Assembly (NCBI GenBank): GCA_963828855.1
Contig: CAWHGB010000008.1
Location: 186,001-250,000, forward strand
Length of the DNA stretch: 64,000 nucleotides
DNA from: CAVVEQ01 sp963828855
GTDB taxonomy: Bacteria; Chloroflexota; Anaerolineae; Anaerolineales; Anaerolineaceae
Reading direction: 5' to 3'
Shown in pieces: positions 27,970-37,715 of the stretch (position 1 is its first letter; the number at the start of each line of letters is the position of its first letter). The notes beneath the pieces were generated by a model. It did no database searches. It saw only the letters and a list, made by a program, of their open reading frames with translations, and was not told the DNA's origin. The position numbers were made by a program, and so were the translations under genes.

Positions 27970-28842
27970 TTATAGTCCTGCAAAAAGGTCTTTCTCGACA
28001 TGCTTACCATCCGGTTGTGGGTATGCTCGCATATATGTTTCGTTGGCCGAAAAAAACCGGCGAAACCAACCCAGGGGACCCCGGTTCATGGATTGGCCCC
28101 CCTGGCTGGCATGACAGGCGGATGCCTGGTCGCGGATATCTGCGACCGGTCGGTAATCGATCTTGGCATTTATCGGAAAATCAACCTCGGCGATCGAGAG
28201 TAGGTCAATATCCTTGTTTCGCCCAAAATGCCGTGGGTCACGCCCGAAAAGGCGGATGATCCGTACACCCGCTTTGAGGAATCCCCGCGGGAACGTGTTG
28301 AAATAGAATTTTGATGGCTGGAACGGTTCCTGACCGTCTTTATAATCGGGATCCTTGCTTAGATCAAAAGCACGGACAGTTGCTTTATGAATGGCGATAT
28401 GATCCGGGTGCCGATACCCGCCGATCGGGTCGAATGTGATGAGCACCTGTGGACGAAGTCGGCGGATATGACCAGCAACAATCCTCGCTACCTCTTCCAC
28501 CGGTTGGGCTGCGAGCGCTTTTGGGTGTTTGTTATCCGGCGATCCCTCCATACCGGAATCCCGGAAATCCAAAAAGATGATCTCGCTTAATCCCAATAGA
28601 CCAGCCGCGCATCGAAGTTCATCCACCCGTCTTTCAGCGACTGAATTAAATCCGTGCATATATTTTTCATCCACCTCGCCCACTTCCCCTCGGGTGGCAC
28701 AAATTAAAATGACCTTTGCACCCCTGCGGGCATAGAGTGCCAGGGTCCCTCCAGTGCCGAAGGTTTCATCGTCGGGGTGCGCAAGCACGGTTAGGAGTAC
28801 AGGTTGTTCACCATTCTGCAAGAGCAACGGTTTTATCGCCAT
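27970..28842 (-). CDS. PIG-L family GlcNAc deacetylase (LmbE-like)
   Basis: 290 residues, intact. The zinc site AHPDDE (residues 21-26) and GGYRHPDHIA (141-150) define PIG-L/LmbE deacetylases, which remove the acetyl group from GlcNAc-containing small molecules such as bacillithiol or mycothiol precursors. The CATRGEVGEVD block also fits. It follows the moeB-like gene by 21 bases on the same strand, so both are probably co-transcribed. The substrate cannot be fixed without partners: no BshA or MshA gene is in the window. Confidence 0.87.
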   Translation of the reverse strand: MAIKPLLLQNGEQPVLLTVLAHPDDETFGTGGTLALYARRGAKVILICATRGEVGEVDEKYMHGFNSVAERRVDELRCAAGLLGLSEIIFLDFRDSGMEGSPDNKHPKALAAQPVEEVARIVAGHIRRLRPQVLITFDPIGGYRHPDHIAIHKATVRAFDLSKDPDYKDGQEPFQPSKFYFNTFPRGFLKAGVRIIRLFGRDPRHFGRNKDIDLLSIAEVDFPINAKIDYRPVADIRDQASACHASQGGQSMNRGPLGWFRRFFSANETYMRAYPQPDGKHVEKDLFAGL

Positions 28843-28863
28843 TCAATCCTTGTATTATTGTGA

Positions 28864-30018
28864 TCAGTATTGCCTTGTTTTCGGGTCGATCTCCACCGCC
28901 CAAGCATTGATCCCGCCACGCAGGCAACGGGCATGGGTGAAACCCTGCGCTTCTGCCATTCTAACCGCGCGGGCGGATCTTAAACTTGTTCTACATATAA
29001 ATACCAGTTCTTCGTCCTTCTTCCAAGTGTCAAAGTGATCAGGAAGTTTTTCGATCGGTATGGAAACCGCTCCGGGAAATGTGGATATAGCCAATTCCAC
29101 CTGGTTGCGGACATCCACCAGGCGGAGGCTTTTCCCTTCGGCGATCATTTTCGAAAGATCCTGCGGTGAGATCAGATTCTCAGGTGGCAATCCGCCGCCA
29201 GGAGAGGTTACCGTCGGTGAAGCGCAGAATTCTTCATAATCGATCAGATCATGGATGACTGGTTTTTGACCGCACACCATGCACTCAGGATCTTTTTGGA
29301 GCGCAACCTTTTGAAAGTTCGACTCCAGGGCATCCACCAGCAATAGTTGACCAGTCAGTGTTTCACCGATACCCAGGATCAACTTGATCGTTTCCGTCGC
29401 CTGGATCGTGCCGATGATCCCTGGCATCACACCAAAAACTCCGGCTTCCCCGCAGGATGGTACTAACGCCGGGTCGGGTGGTTCGGCAAACAGGCAACGG
29501 TAACATGGTCCTTTACGGGCATCGAAGACGGAAACTTGTCCCTCAAACCTGAATACCGACCCATAAACGAAAGGCTTTCCTGTGAAAACAGCCAGGTCAT
29601 TCATCAGGTAGCGGGTTGGAAAGTTGTCCGTCCCATCAACGAGGATCTGGTAATCAGAGGCGATCTTGCGCGCGTTATCAGAATTTAAAACCGCATCGAA
29701 AACATCAACCTGAATGAACGGATTCAGGTCGAGGAGGCGCTTTTTGGCAGACTCCACCTTCGATTCTCCAAGGGATTGCTGGGAATGGATTACCTGTCGC
29801 TGTAGATTGGAGGATTCAACCCGATCGTAATCCACCAGCCCAATTCGCCCCACCCCCGCTGCCGCCAGGTAGAGTGCGATGGGGGAGCCCAGCCCTCCTG
29901 TGCCAACGATGAGGACCGAGGCCGATTTCAGCCTCCGCTGGCCCTCCAACCCCACCTCCGGGATCATCAGGTGGCGGGAGTAGCGTAATAACTCATCCTG
30001 GGTTAGGTCTTGGTCCAT
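28864..30018 (-). CDS. moeB: MoeB/ThiF-type adenylyltransferase with C-terminal rhodanese domain
   Basis: 384 residues, intact. The N-terminal E1-like domain has the nucleotide loop GTGGLGSPIALY (residues 39-50), the DNFPTRY block and zinc cysteines in CYRC and CMVC. The C-terminal rhodanese domain carries the active Cys in ICRTSLRSARA. This MoeZ/MoeBR layout adenylates and then sulfurates a small carrier protein (MoaD or ThiS) for molybdopterin, thiamine or cysteine synthesis. A molybdenum hydroxylase is encoded elsewhere in the window, which gives the cell one use for MoCo. It is divergent from the tRNA nucleotidyltransferase gene. Confidence 0.88.
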   Translation of the reverse strand: MDQDLTQDELLRYSRHLMIPEVGLEGQRRLKSASVLIVGTGGLGSPIALYLAAAGVGRIGLVDYDRVESSNLQRQVIHSQQSLGESKVESAKKRLLDLNPFIQVDVFDAVLNSDNARKIASDYQILVDGTDNFPTRYLMNDLAVFTGKPFVYGSVFRFEGQVSVFDARKGPCYRCLFAEPPDPALVPSCGEAGVFGVMPGIIGTIQATETIKLILGIGETLTGQLLLVDALESNFQKVALQKDPECMVCGQKPVIHDLIDYEEFCASPTVTSPGGGLPPENLISPQDLSKMIAEGKSLRLVDVRNQVELAISTFPGAVSIPIEKLPDHFDTWKKDEELVFICRTSLRSARAVRMAEAQGFTHARCLRGGINAWAVEIDPKTRQY

Positions 30019-30120
30019 TCTTCCTCGAACATCAGCATCATATCAGATTCTTATTTTAATTCAACCCGGGGACCGGGTTGTATGTAAACTTCCTCAAGAC
30101 CTTGATGTTACAATAATTCC

Positions 30121-32803
30121 ATGAAGGTTGTTCTCACCCACGAGCAGGCGGATTTCGACGCGCTTGCAGCCCAGCTGGCAGCTTCGCTCCTCCGATCGAA
30201 AATGCCCTCCCTGTCCTGCCTCACAAACTCAACAGAAACGTGCGGGCGTTTTTGAACCTTTACGGTTCGGATCTGCCATTCTTCAAACACGAAGACCTTC
30301 CCAAGGAAGAGATCGAGACCGTAATCCTGGTGGATACTCAATCCATGATCACTCTTCACGGGATCGAATCCAGGACCAAAGTACAAATAATCGACCATCA
30401 TATTCCCCGCCCCGGTCTTTCCAAAGATTGGGAGATTCGAACCGAGAAAGTGGGTGCCACTACCACAATACTGGTGGAAGAACTTATTCAGCGGGGAACG
30501 CCACTCGATCCAATCGCGGCAAGCATGCTGCTTCTTGGCATCTATGAGGATACAGGATCATTCCAATATTCCAGCACAACCCCCAGGGATATCCACGCGG
30601 GAGCATATCTCCTGGAGAATGGTGCAAGCCTGAAGGTCGCTTCTGATTTTCTCAATCCTCCGCTCTCTGCCACACAAAGGCGGGTCTATGATCGATCTAC
30701 TGGCTTCCGCGCAAACCTCCCGAATCCAGGGATTCAACATCTTCATCGCTGCTGCTTCCGCGCCTGAACTTGAGGATGAAATCTCCAGCGTGGCGCACAA
30801 ATTGCGTGATCTCCTCGACCCGGATGCTCTATTCCTGATCGTTGCCACGCGGGATGGGATTCGCATTGTGGCACGTTCCTCCAGCAGATCAGATCGATGT
30901 TGCATCAGTGATGGCACATTTTAAAGGTGGCGGTCATGAAAAAGCTGCGGCGGCTATGATCCCTGCCTCACTCAAACAAGATACCGCAAGCATTGAAAAA
31001 TTACTGGAAGATATTCAAAAAGATCTGGTTTCAGTTATTGAGACAACCATACGACCTGCCCTGACCGTGAGCCAGGTAATGTCAAGGCGGCCGATGATGC
31101 TGACTCCCAAAACTTCTATCGAAGAGGCAGCAACGCTTATGCAGCGTTACGGGTATGAAGGCTTCCCGGTCGTGGAAGGTTCTAGGGTTGCCGGCTTGCT
31201 CACGCGCAGAATTGTAGATCGGGCGATTGCCCATAAATTGCAGCTTCCGGTAGCGGAAATCATGGAGATCGGATCAGTCAGCGTCCTGCCAGGTGATTCG
31301 CTGGGACCGTTCCAGAAAGTAATGGCGGAAACCGGTTGGGGTCAGGTACCGGTTTACGATCCCGATAAGGATAAACTTGTCGGCATCGTCACTCGCACCG
31401 ACCTGTTGCGGGTGCTCAGCAGCGGCAGCAAACCGGTTAGCAAAAGGAAGAACCTGGGTAAAAAACTGGATTCTTACCTGCCTAAAGTGACTGTTTCGCT
31501 CCTTAAACTTGATCGCGGATCAGGCAGCAGACCTGGGTTACCCTGTCTACCTGGTGGGTGGGATCGTCCGTGATTTGCTGCTAAATCGCCCGGGAGCCGA
31601 TCTCGATATCGTCGTGGAAGGCGATGCCATCCGTCTGGCCAGATCCATGACCGAAAAGTTTGGCGGAAAGGTGATCAGCCACAACCGATTCGGTACAGCG
31701 AAGTGGTTCATCCGGGATATCCATAAAAAACTCCTGGAGCTTCCAGGATTTTCCACATCTGAGAATGGGTTCGGATTGCCTGAACGGGTGGACCTAATTT
31801 CCTCCCGAACAGAATACTACGAGTATCCCTCCGCCCTGCCCACGGTGGAACGCGGGAGTATCAAGCTGGATCTTTTCAGGCGCGATTTCACCATCAATAC
31901 CCTCGCCCTTCGCCTGGATGGAACACATTACGGTGAACTTCATGATTTCTGGGGCGGCTGGGATGACTTGCAACATGGATTGATCCGCGTATTGCATCCT
32001 CTCTCTTTCATCGATGATCCCACTCGCCTGTTACGGGCGGTCCGCTTTGAACAGCGTTTTGTATTCAGGATCGAAGACCGCACGATGCAGTTGATCAATG
32101 GCGCGGTATCGCTGTTGGGGCAGATCTCCGGGCAGCGCGCCAGGCATGAATTGGATCTTATTCTTTGAAGAGCCTCACTTTTGCGAAATGCTCGAAAGGG
32201 CGTCAACGCTTGATCTTCTGGCAGCCATCCATCCCGGATTGACCCTCCCGTCGGACCGATTGGAGACGATTCGAACGATCTGGAAGCTTGATATCCCGGC
32301 TGAATGGGATATTCCCGAAGCCTTGTTCTCATTGCCTCGCCGAACAGCGCTCGCCTACCTGGCATGGTTGAGCAAGCTCGGTGAGCACGAGGGAATCTCG
32401 GCTTCCAACAGGCTGCGGCTGACAGCGGGATTCTCCAATTCTCTCCGTCAGGTGTACCGGGGGCGCAGGAGCATTGATAGATTGTGTCGGTCAGAAGCCC
32501 AGCCATATCGTGACTCACTTGGATAAAATCGCTACACCTGCGTTGTTTATCCTCTATTCTGAATTGCTAGAAATTTGTCAGAAGGAGTTGATCTGGAATT
32601 ATGTGACGGCATGGCGAAAGGTGAAACCGGTGACAGACGGGGATGATCTTCGTGATTTGGGGATTCCCGCTGGACCGATTTATAAGAAAATCCTTGCATC
32701 TCTTCGCTCCGCCTGGTTGGATGGAGAAGTCGATTCCGTCGAAAAGGAGCGCGAATACTTACGCAAGCTCCTCGAACAACTCCCGCAAACCAACAATCCC
32801 TAA
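30121..32803 (+). CDS. DHH-CBS-tRNA nucleotidyltransferase (A- or CCA-adding), frameshifted
   Basis: One protein of about 890 residues spread over several frames (shifts near 30210, 30700, 30870, 31510, 32165 and 32480). In order: a DHH-type phosphoesterase part (THEQADFDALAAQ, VDTQSMI, QIIDHHIP and GGGHEKAAAA of DHHA1), a pair of CBS domains (VMSRRPMMLTPKTSIEEAAT; QVPVYDPDKDKLVGIVTRTD), then the class II nucleotidyltransferase head (YLVGGIVRDLLLNRPGADLD, with catalytic DxD) and the RRDFTINTLALRL block. This architecture is known from A-adding or CCA-adding enzymes of Aquifex-like and Chloroflexi lineages. A TACAAT ends six bases before ATG 30121, so it may be leaderless. Confidence 0.82.
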
Positions 32804-32810
32804 ATCAGGA

Positions 32811-33338
32811 ATGAACCAGAACCTCACCGCGGAAAATATACTGAGCGGAGATCAAAATCCGATCCCTGGTAGTGGGGGATTTGAAAGATTTGGAATGGGA
32901 AGGTGAATTCAAGCATTTCCGCCTGATCTACCAGAATACCTTCCACCGCTGTCTGGAGGGAAAAGCGCTTTCCTGGGTGGCAGTGCATCCCTCCCGTGGA
33001 TTGATTGGGCAGGTTTTTGTCCAACTGGAATGCGATCGCCCGGAACTTGCGGATGGTAAAGATCGCGCCTATATGTTCTCCTTTCGGGTCAAACCCGAAT
33101 TCCGCAACCGTGGATTGGGCTCGCAGATGCTGGCAGTGCTTGAATCGGATATTGCCAGCCGAAGCTTTCGGATCATTACATTAAATGTTGCGCGCGAGAA
33201 CACCGGCGCATTGCGGCTCTATGAGCGCCTGGGTATAAAGTGGTGACAACCGATCCAGGCAGGTGGTCCTATCCGGATGAAAACGGGTGCTGGCACGAAG
33301 TGGAGGAACCATCCTGGCGCATGGAAAAGGAAATCTGA
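32811..33338 (+). CDS. GNAT family N-acetyltransferase, frameshifted at both ends
   Basis: The core is AYMFSFRVKPEFRNRGLGSQML, with the acetyl-CoA loop RNRGLGSQ, followed by TLNVARENTGALRLYERLG, the typical GNAT motif B. Upstream, KIRSLVVGDLKDLEWEGEF joins after a shift near 32850, and downstream a shift near 33243 leads to WSYPDENGCWHEVEEPSWRM and the stop at 33338. About 170 residues. It lies eight bases after the tRNA nucleotidyltransferase, so it may be in the same transcript. The acceptor is unknown. Confidence 0.75.
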
Positions 33339-33348
33339 CCGCCTTTGC

Positions 33349-33377
33349 TTGTCAAGAACAATGCTTTCATTTAGAAT
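33349..33377 (+). promoter_or_regulatory. Promoter of EF-G-like gene
   Basis: TTGTCA (33349-33354), a 17-base spacer and TAGAAT (33372-33377). The predicted start of transcription falls inside the hairpin at 33379-33403. Confidence 0.6.
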
Positions 33378-33378
33378 A

Positions 33379-33410
33379 GGGAGGCTGTTTTTTTCAGCCT
33401 CCCTAATTCT
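33379..33410 (+). terminator. Hairpin between GNAT and EF-G-like genes, probable terminator
   Basis: The nine-base stem GGGAGGCTG (33379-33387) / CAGCCTCCC (33395-33403), with a T7 loop, is followed by a weakly U-rich TAATTCTTCC. It probably ends the upstream transcript and overlaps the start of the next one. Confidence 0.6.
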
Positions 33411-33433
33411 TCCGTAAAGAAGGGTTCGTTTTC

Positions 33434-35513
33434 ATGAAAGAATATAATTCCGATAAGATCCGCAATATCGCACTTGCATCCCACGGCAGCGCAGGCAAGA
33501 CCATCCTCACCGAAGCCATGCTGCACCTCACCGGCGCGACCACCCGCCTGGGAAAGATCGAGGATGGAACCACCGCTTCCGACTTTGATGAAGAAGAAAT
33601 TCGCCGGGGGCTTTCACTTTCCACTTCGGTTCTCCCGGTGGAATACAAAGATCACAAGTTCAATGTATTGGATACCCCCGGGTATACGGATTTTATCGGC
33701 GAGGTGATCTCGGCCTTCCGCGTGGTGGAAGGCGCCATCATCCTGGCGGATTCTGTGGCCGGGCTGGAAGTGGGCACGGAGATCGCCTGGAATTACTGCA
33801 ACCAGTTCAAGCTGCCCGCGCATGGTCCTGATCAACAAGATGGAGCGCGATAACGCCAATTTCATTAAAGCCGTCGCATCCATCCAGGAATATTCCGATG
33901 TCCGCCTGATCCCCGTGCAGATTCCCTGGGGAGAAAAAGCCGACTTCCAGGGTGTTATCGATATTCTGAAAATGAAAGCTTACAAGGGCAACAGTGCCTC
34001 GCCGGTCGAAATTCCCGCAGGAATTCAAATGCCGCAGCCGAAGAAGCGCGCGCCAAGTTGGTGGAAGCCGCCGCTGAAGGCGATGACACTCTGATGGAAA
34101 AATATTTCTCCACCATGACCCTCAGTGATGACGAATTGATGGATGGGCTTCGCAAGGGTATCCAGATCCTGCAATTTTGCTCCTGTCTTCTGCGCCTCCG
34201 GTCATATGGAGATCGGCGTCTTCCCCTTATTGGATGCGATCCTGGATCTCATTCCCCTCCCCCGCCGCAGCCCCTGTGGTCACCGCAGCTGGGAAGGATG
34301 GTGACGAGGAATTGAAATGCAGCGATGCCAGTCCCCTGGCTGCTTACGCCTGGAAGACCACCGCCGATCCCTTCGTGGGCAAACAAACCTATTTCCGGGT
34401 CTACTCCGGCACCATGCAGTCCGACAGCCGCGTTTGGAACCAGGCCAAGGGCATTGAAGAGCGCCTGGGCACACTCAGCATCCCGCGCGGCAAGGAAACC
34501 ATTCCGGTGAAGGTGCTTCACTCCGGCGATATCGGCATCGTGTCCAAAGCTATCCGAAACGGTCACCGGCGATACCCTCTGCGATAAGACCCACCCGGTG
34601 ACGCTGCCAAAGCCGGTTTACCCGGGTTCGCTCTTCCAGGTTGCCATTTTCCCCAAGACCCAGGCGGATTCCACCAAGATATCCCCCACCCTCACCCGCC
34701 TGTGCGAAGAGGATCCCACCCTCTCCTGGCGGCAGGAAATGGCCACCAACCAGACCATCCTGCAGGGCATGGGCGACCAGCATATCGATGTCATCATCCG
34801 CCGCGCGGAAACCAAGTTCCAGGTGAACCTGGTCACCAGCGTCCCGAAAGTCCCCTTCCAGGAGACCATCACCAAAAAAGGTGAAGGCATGTACCGCCAC
34901 AAGAAGCAGACCGGCGGCGCCGGGCAGTTTGGCGAAGTCTGGCTGCGGATCGATCCCCTTGCTGATCAGGATTTCAGTCTCACCTGGGATGTTTTCGGCG
35001 GCGCCATTTCCCAGAGCTATCTCTCCTCCATTCAGAAAGGCATCCTGGCCTTGATGAAAGAGGGTGTCCTGGCTGGTTACCCGGTTTCGAATGTGCACGT
35101 CTCGGTCTTCGACGGCAAAGAGCACCCGGTGGATTCCAAACCGATCGCCTTTGAAATCGCCGGGCGTGAAGCTTTCAAGATCGCCTTCGCTGAAGCCGGT
35201 CCGGTTCTGCGCGAGCCGATCATGCTGGTGAAGATCATCGTTCCCGAATCCAACATGGGTGACGTTCTGGGCGACCTGAACACCCGCCGCGCGCGCGTGC
35301 AGGGCATGGAGACCGAAAAAGGTCATTCCACCATCACCGCGCACGTCCCCCTGGCTGAAATGCTGCGCTACACCACCCAGCTGCGCTCCTTCACCGGCGG
35401 ACGCGGGTACTTCACCATGGAAGAGGATCACTACGAGGTCGTTCCGGGAAATATCACCCAGGAGATCGTCGCCCAGCGCCAGAAGGAACTTGGCTGCGAA
35501 GAAGGAAGAATAA
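33434..35513 (+). CDS. Elongation factor G-like GTPase (FusA2 type), frameshifted
   Basis: About 690 residues. The P-loop is SHGSAGKT (residues 16-23), not the AHIDAGKT of canonical EF-G; this marks the EF-G-like paralogue group. DTPGYTDF (switch II), INKME (NKxD variant) and domain IV-V blocks such as GMYRHKKQTGGAGQFGEVWL, VVPGNITQEIVAQRQKEL follow. Shifts lie near 33825, 34030, 34180 and 34555. Near the end one more restores AAKKEE and a double TAA at 35511, followed by a terminator. Domain IV keeps the order seen in translocases, but whether it acts in translocation, recycling or ribosome protection cannot be told from sequence. Confidence 0.8.
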
Positions 35514-35533
35514 TAATTCACCAATGTTCGATC

Positions 35534-35563
35534 AAAGACCCGCTGAATTTGGCAGGTCTTTTT
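35534..35563 (+). terminator. Terminator of EF-G-like gene
   Basis: The stem AAAGACC (35534-35540) / GGTCTTT (35555-35561) with inner GC pairing is followed by T's. It lies 20 bases after the reconstructed TAA at 35511. Confidence 0.7.
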
Positions 35564-35599
35564 CTTGACGTTGCCCTCCGGATTTGATACCCTATACCC

Positions 35600-37090
35600 A
35601 TGACAAACGCATAACCCTGAATGGATCTGGGATGGCATCCTCTCCCGCAATCCCAAACTGATCACGAAAAACCTGGATGCAATTGAGCGACGAGGAACAG
35701 AAGACCGTCCTCGATCACCTGATCGATATGGCCAATAAACCCGGCTGGATGAACGCCCAAAAGGGATCCGCCAAGGTGGCGGTGAACGTCATCGCCGAGC
35801 TGAAGGCGGACGAGCAGAAACCCCAAACGGTAAGCATGGCTGAAAACCTGCCGGTTGCTGAATCGAAACCGGGCCTCAAACCCTGGCAAAAGATCGTCCT
35901 CATCGGCACTGTCGTTTTGCTGTTAGCGGTCGCACTGGTGGTCAGCACGCATTCCATTCTGGTGAAGCTGCCCGTGGGGGCGGATTTTTATACCTTCTGG
36001 TTGGCAGCTCGCGCAGCATTCCTTCAACAGGCGTGAATCCCTATAGTAGTGAGGTGACCCACCAGAGCCAGCTTGGGATCTACGGCCGTCAGGCGCTTCG
36101 CCCGGGAGGACCAGGTGGCCTTCGCTTACCCTCTTTACAGTCTCTTCATCCTCCTGCCGTTCGCGGATGGATTACCCCTGGGCGGAATCAATCTGGCTTG
36201 TGATCCAACATCCTGTCCTGGTCGTCATTGATCTATTTCGCTTTTCCGAAAGCTCCCAAATGGCTCCCATTTACTTACCTTGCTTTCTATCCGGTGGCCT
36301 TTGGGTTGATCCTGGGTAATTTCGTGGTGACGATCTCCAGCATCCTGATCCTGTATTTCGGCTTTTTTATCCCGCGCGGGATCCGCCGACTGGTTGCAAG
36401 TGCTCACCGGGATCCTGCTGGCCTGGTCGACCACCAAGCCACAGTTCATGTGGTTTTTCCTGTTTTCATTTTCTAGTCGCGATCCGGTATAAATACTGGG
36501 TTCTGCTGGCAATCGCTCGTTGTTTCGGGTGATCACTTTCTTCCTCTCTCCTTTGCCGTTGTTCCCGGCTGGTTGAGCGATGGCTGGGACGGGTGCGCGA
36601 ATATGCCGGCTACGTCCAGATCCAACCCCACCATCTGCAACCTGGTGGCGGATTGCATCACTCCCGAGGATTACGAGATGGGGAACCTGGTTTTTCGCAG
36701 GGTTTTGCGCGGCATTATCCATTTGGCTGATCCTTCTCTGGTGGACAGCGAACGGTTCCCGGACATCAAGTTGTTTCTTTGGTTCGGGCTGGTCACGTAT
36801 TTTTTTCACCCGCACGGCATCTCATATGAACAGCTCAGCCTGCTCTTACGCCACTTCTCTGCTGGGTGGCGTCCCTTCGCGGTCCCAAACTGGGTTGAAG
36901 ATACTCACTCTCCTGGTTCCTCCCGCTTATTCTTTCCTGGGTGGTATTCGTTCTCAGCAAATGGGTATATTCCACCAGCAGACGAACTGCCGCTTGTGTA
37001 TTTCTCCGTCATTTTCGCCTGGATCATCCTCCGGGAGCAACCCGATCAACAATCGAGGCCAATCGAACATTGGTTAATTATCTCAACAAA
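35600..37090 (+). CDS. GT87/DUF2029-like membrane glycosyltransferase, many frameshifts
   Basis: The N-terminal 80 residues (WIWDGILSRNPKLITK, then LSDEEQKTVLDHLIDMANKP) form a soluble helical segment. It may be a separate small gene, with the membrane protein starting at ATG 35836 (MAENLPVAESKPGLKPWQ). The membrane part begins VLIGTVVLLLAVALVV and carries GADFYTFWLAARAAFL and GVNPYSSEVTHQSQLGIYG, which resemble DUF2029/GT87 polyprenyl-phosphate-sugar transferases, then several helices including VAFGLILGNFVVTISSILIL and STTKPQFMWFFLFSF. At least six shifts are present. It would add a sugar outside the membrane to a lipid or cell-wall acceptor. The 3' end is uncertain. Confidence 0.55.
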
Positions 37091-37111
37091 CAAACTTGCC
37101 AGAGGAATACC

Positions 37112-37658
37112 ATGATCATCACAGTCTTCGGTGGAGCCCATCCCAAGCCCGAAAGCCCGGAATACGAAAACGCCAGACAGCTCGGGAGAAATGATCGCCC
37201 AAGCAGGTTACCAGGTGATGACCGGTGGCTACACCGGTACGATGGAAGCTGTTTCCCGCGGCGCAAATGAAGCCGGCGGTCATGTGATCGGGGTGAGCTG
37301 CGAGGAGATCGAAACCTGGCGTCCGCTGCGGGTGAATCCCTGGGTGATCGAGGAGATCCGCCTGCCCGGCTTGATGGATCGGATCGGATATTTGATCAAG
37401 CAGTGCGATGCCGCCATTGCCCTGCCGGGTGGACCCGGCACGCTGGCAGAGCTTGCGGTGATGTGGAACCTGATGATCATCTCAGCCATTCCCGTAAAAC
37501 CCCTGGTTCTGATCGGCGAAGGCTGGCAGGAGACCATCAGCAAATACCACCAGCTTTTCGGGATCTACTTGCCCGAAAAGGATTGGGAGCGCCTGCTTTT
37601 CGCCCCGGACCATCTCACCGCCCTGCCTTTCATCCAAAAGCTCCTCGCTGAAAAATAA
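37112..37658 (+). CDS. LOG/TIGR00725-type Rossmann-fold protein, one frameshift
   Basis: ATG 37112 follows GAGGA. About 181 residues once a shift near 37185 is corrected. It starts MIITVFGGAHPKPESPEYEN, then GYQVMTGGYTGTMEAVSRGA and ALPGGPGTLAELAVMWNLM. The PGGxGT(L)xE motif defines the LOG / lysine-decarboxylase-like superfamily. Some members are nucleoside 5'-monophosphate phosphoribohydrolases (cytokinin activation), others sense nucleotides. No neighbour helps to choose. It is cytoplasmic and probably a single-gene unit just upstream of proS. Confidence 0.8.
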
Positions 37659-37715
37659 ACCGTTCCTGCTATAATCGGGGCTTATCATCCCTTTTAAAGA
37701 AAGCATTCCAGATAA

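Noticed and set aside
30063..30079. AACCCGG/CCGGGTT palindrome as a terminator
   Set aside because: It lies between divergent genes, has no T-run on either strand, and no gene ends there; it could be an operator but nothing supports it.
34550..35665. A 371-codon minus-strand open frame opposite the EF-G-like gene
   Set aside because: It is antisense to well conserved EF-G domain sequence and shows no family motif; such long antisense frames arise from GC-rich codon bias.
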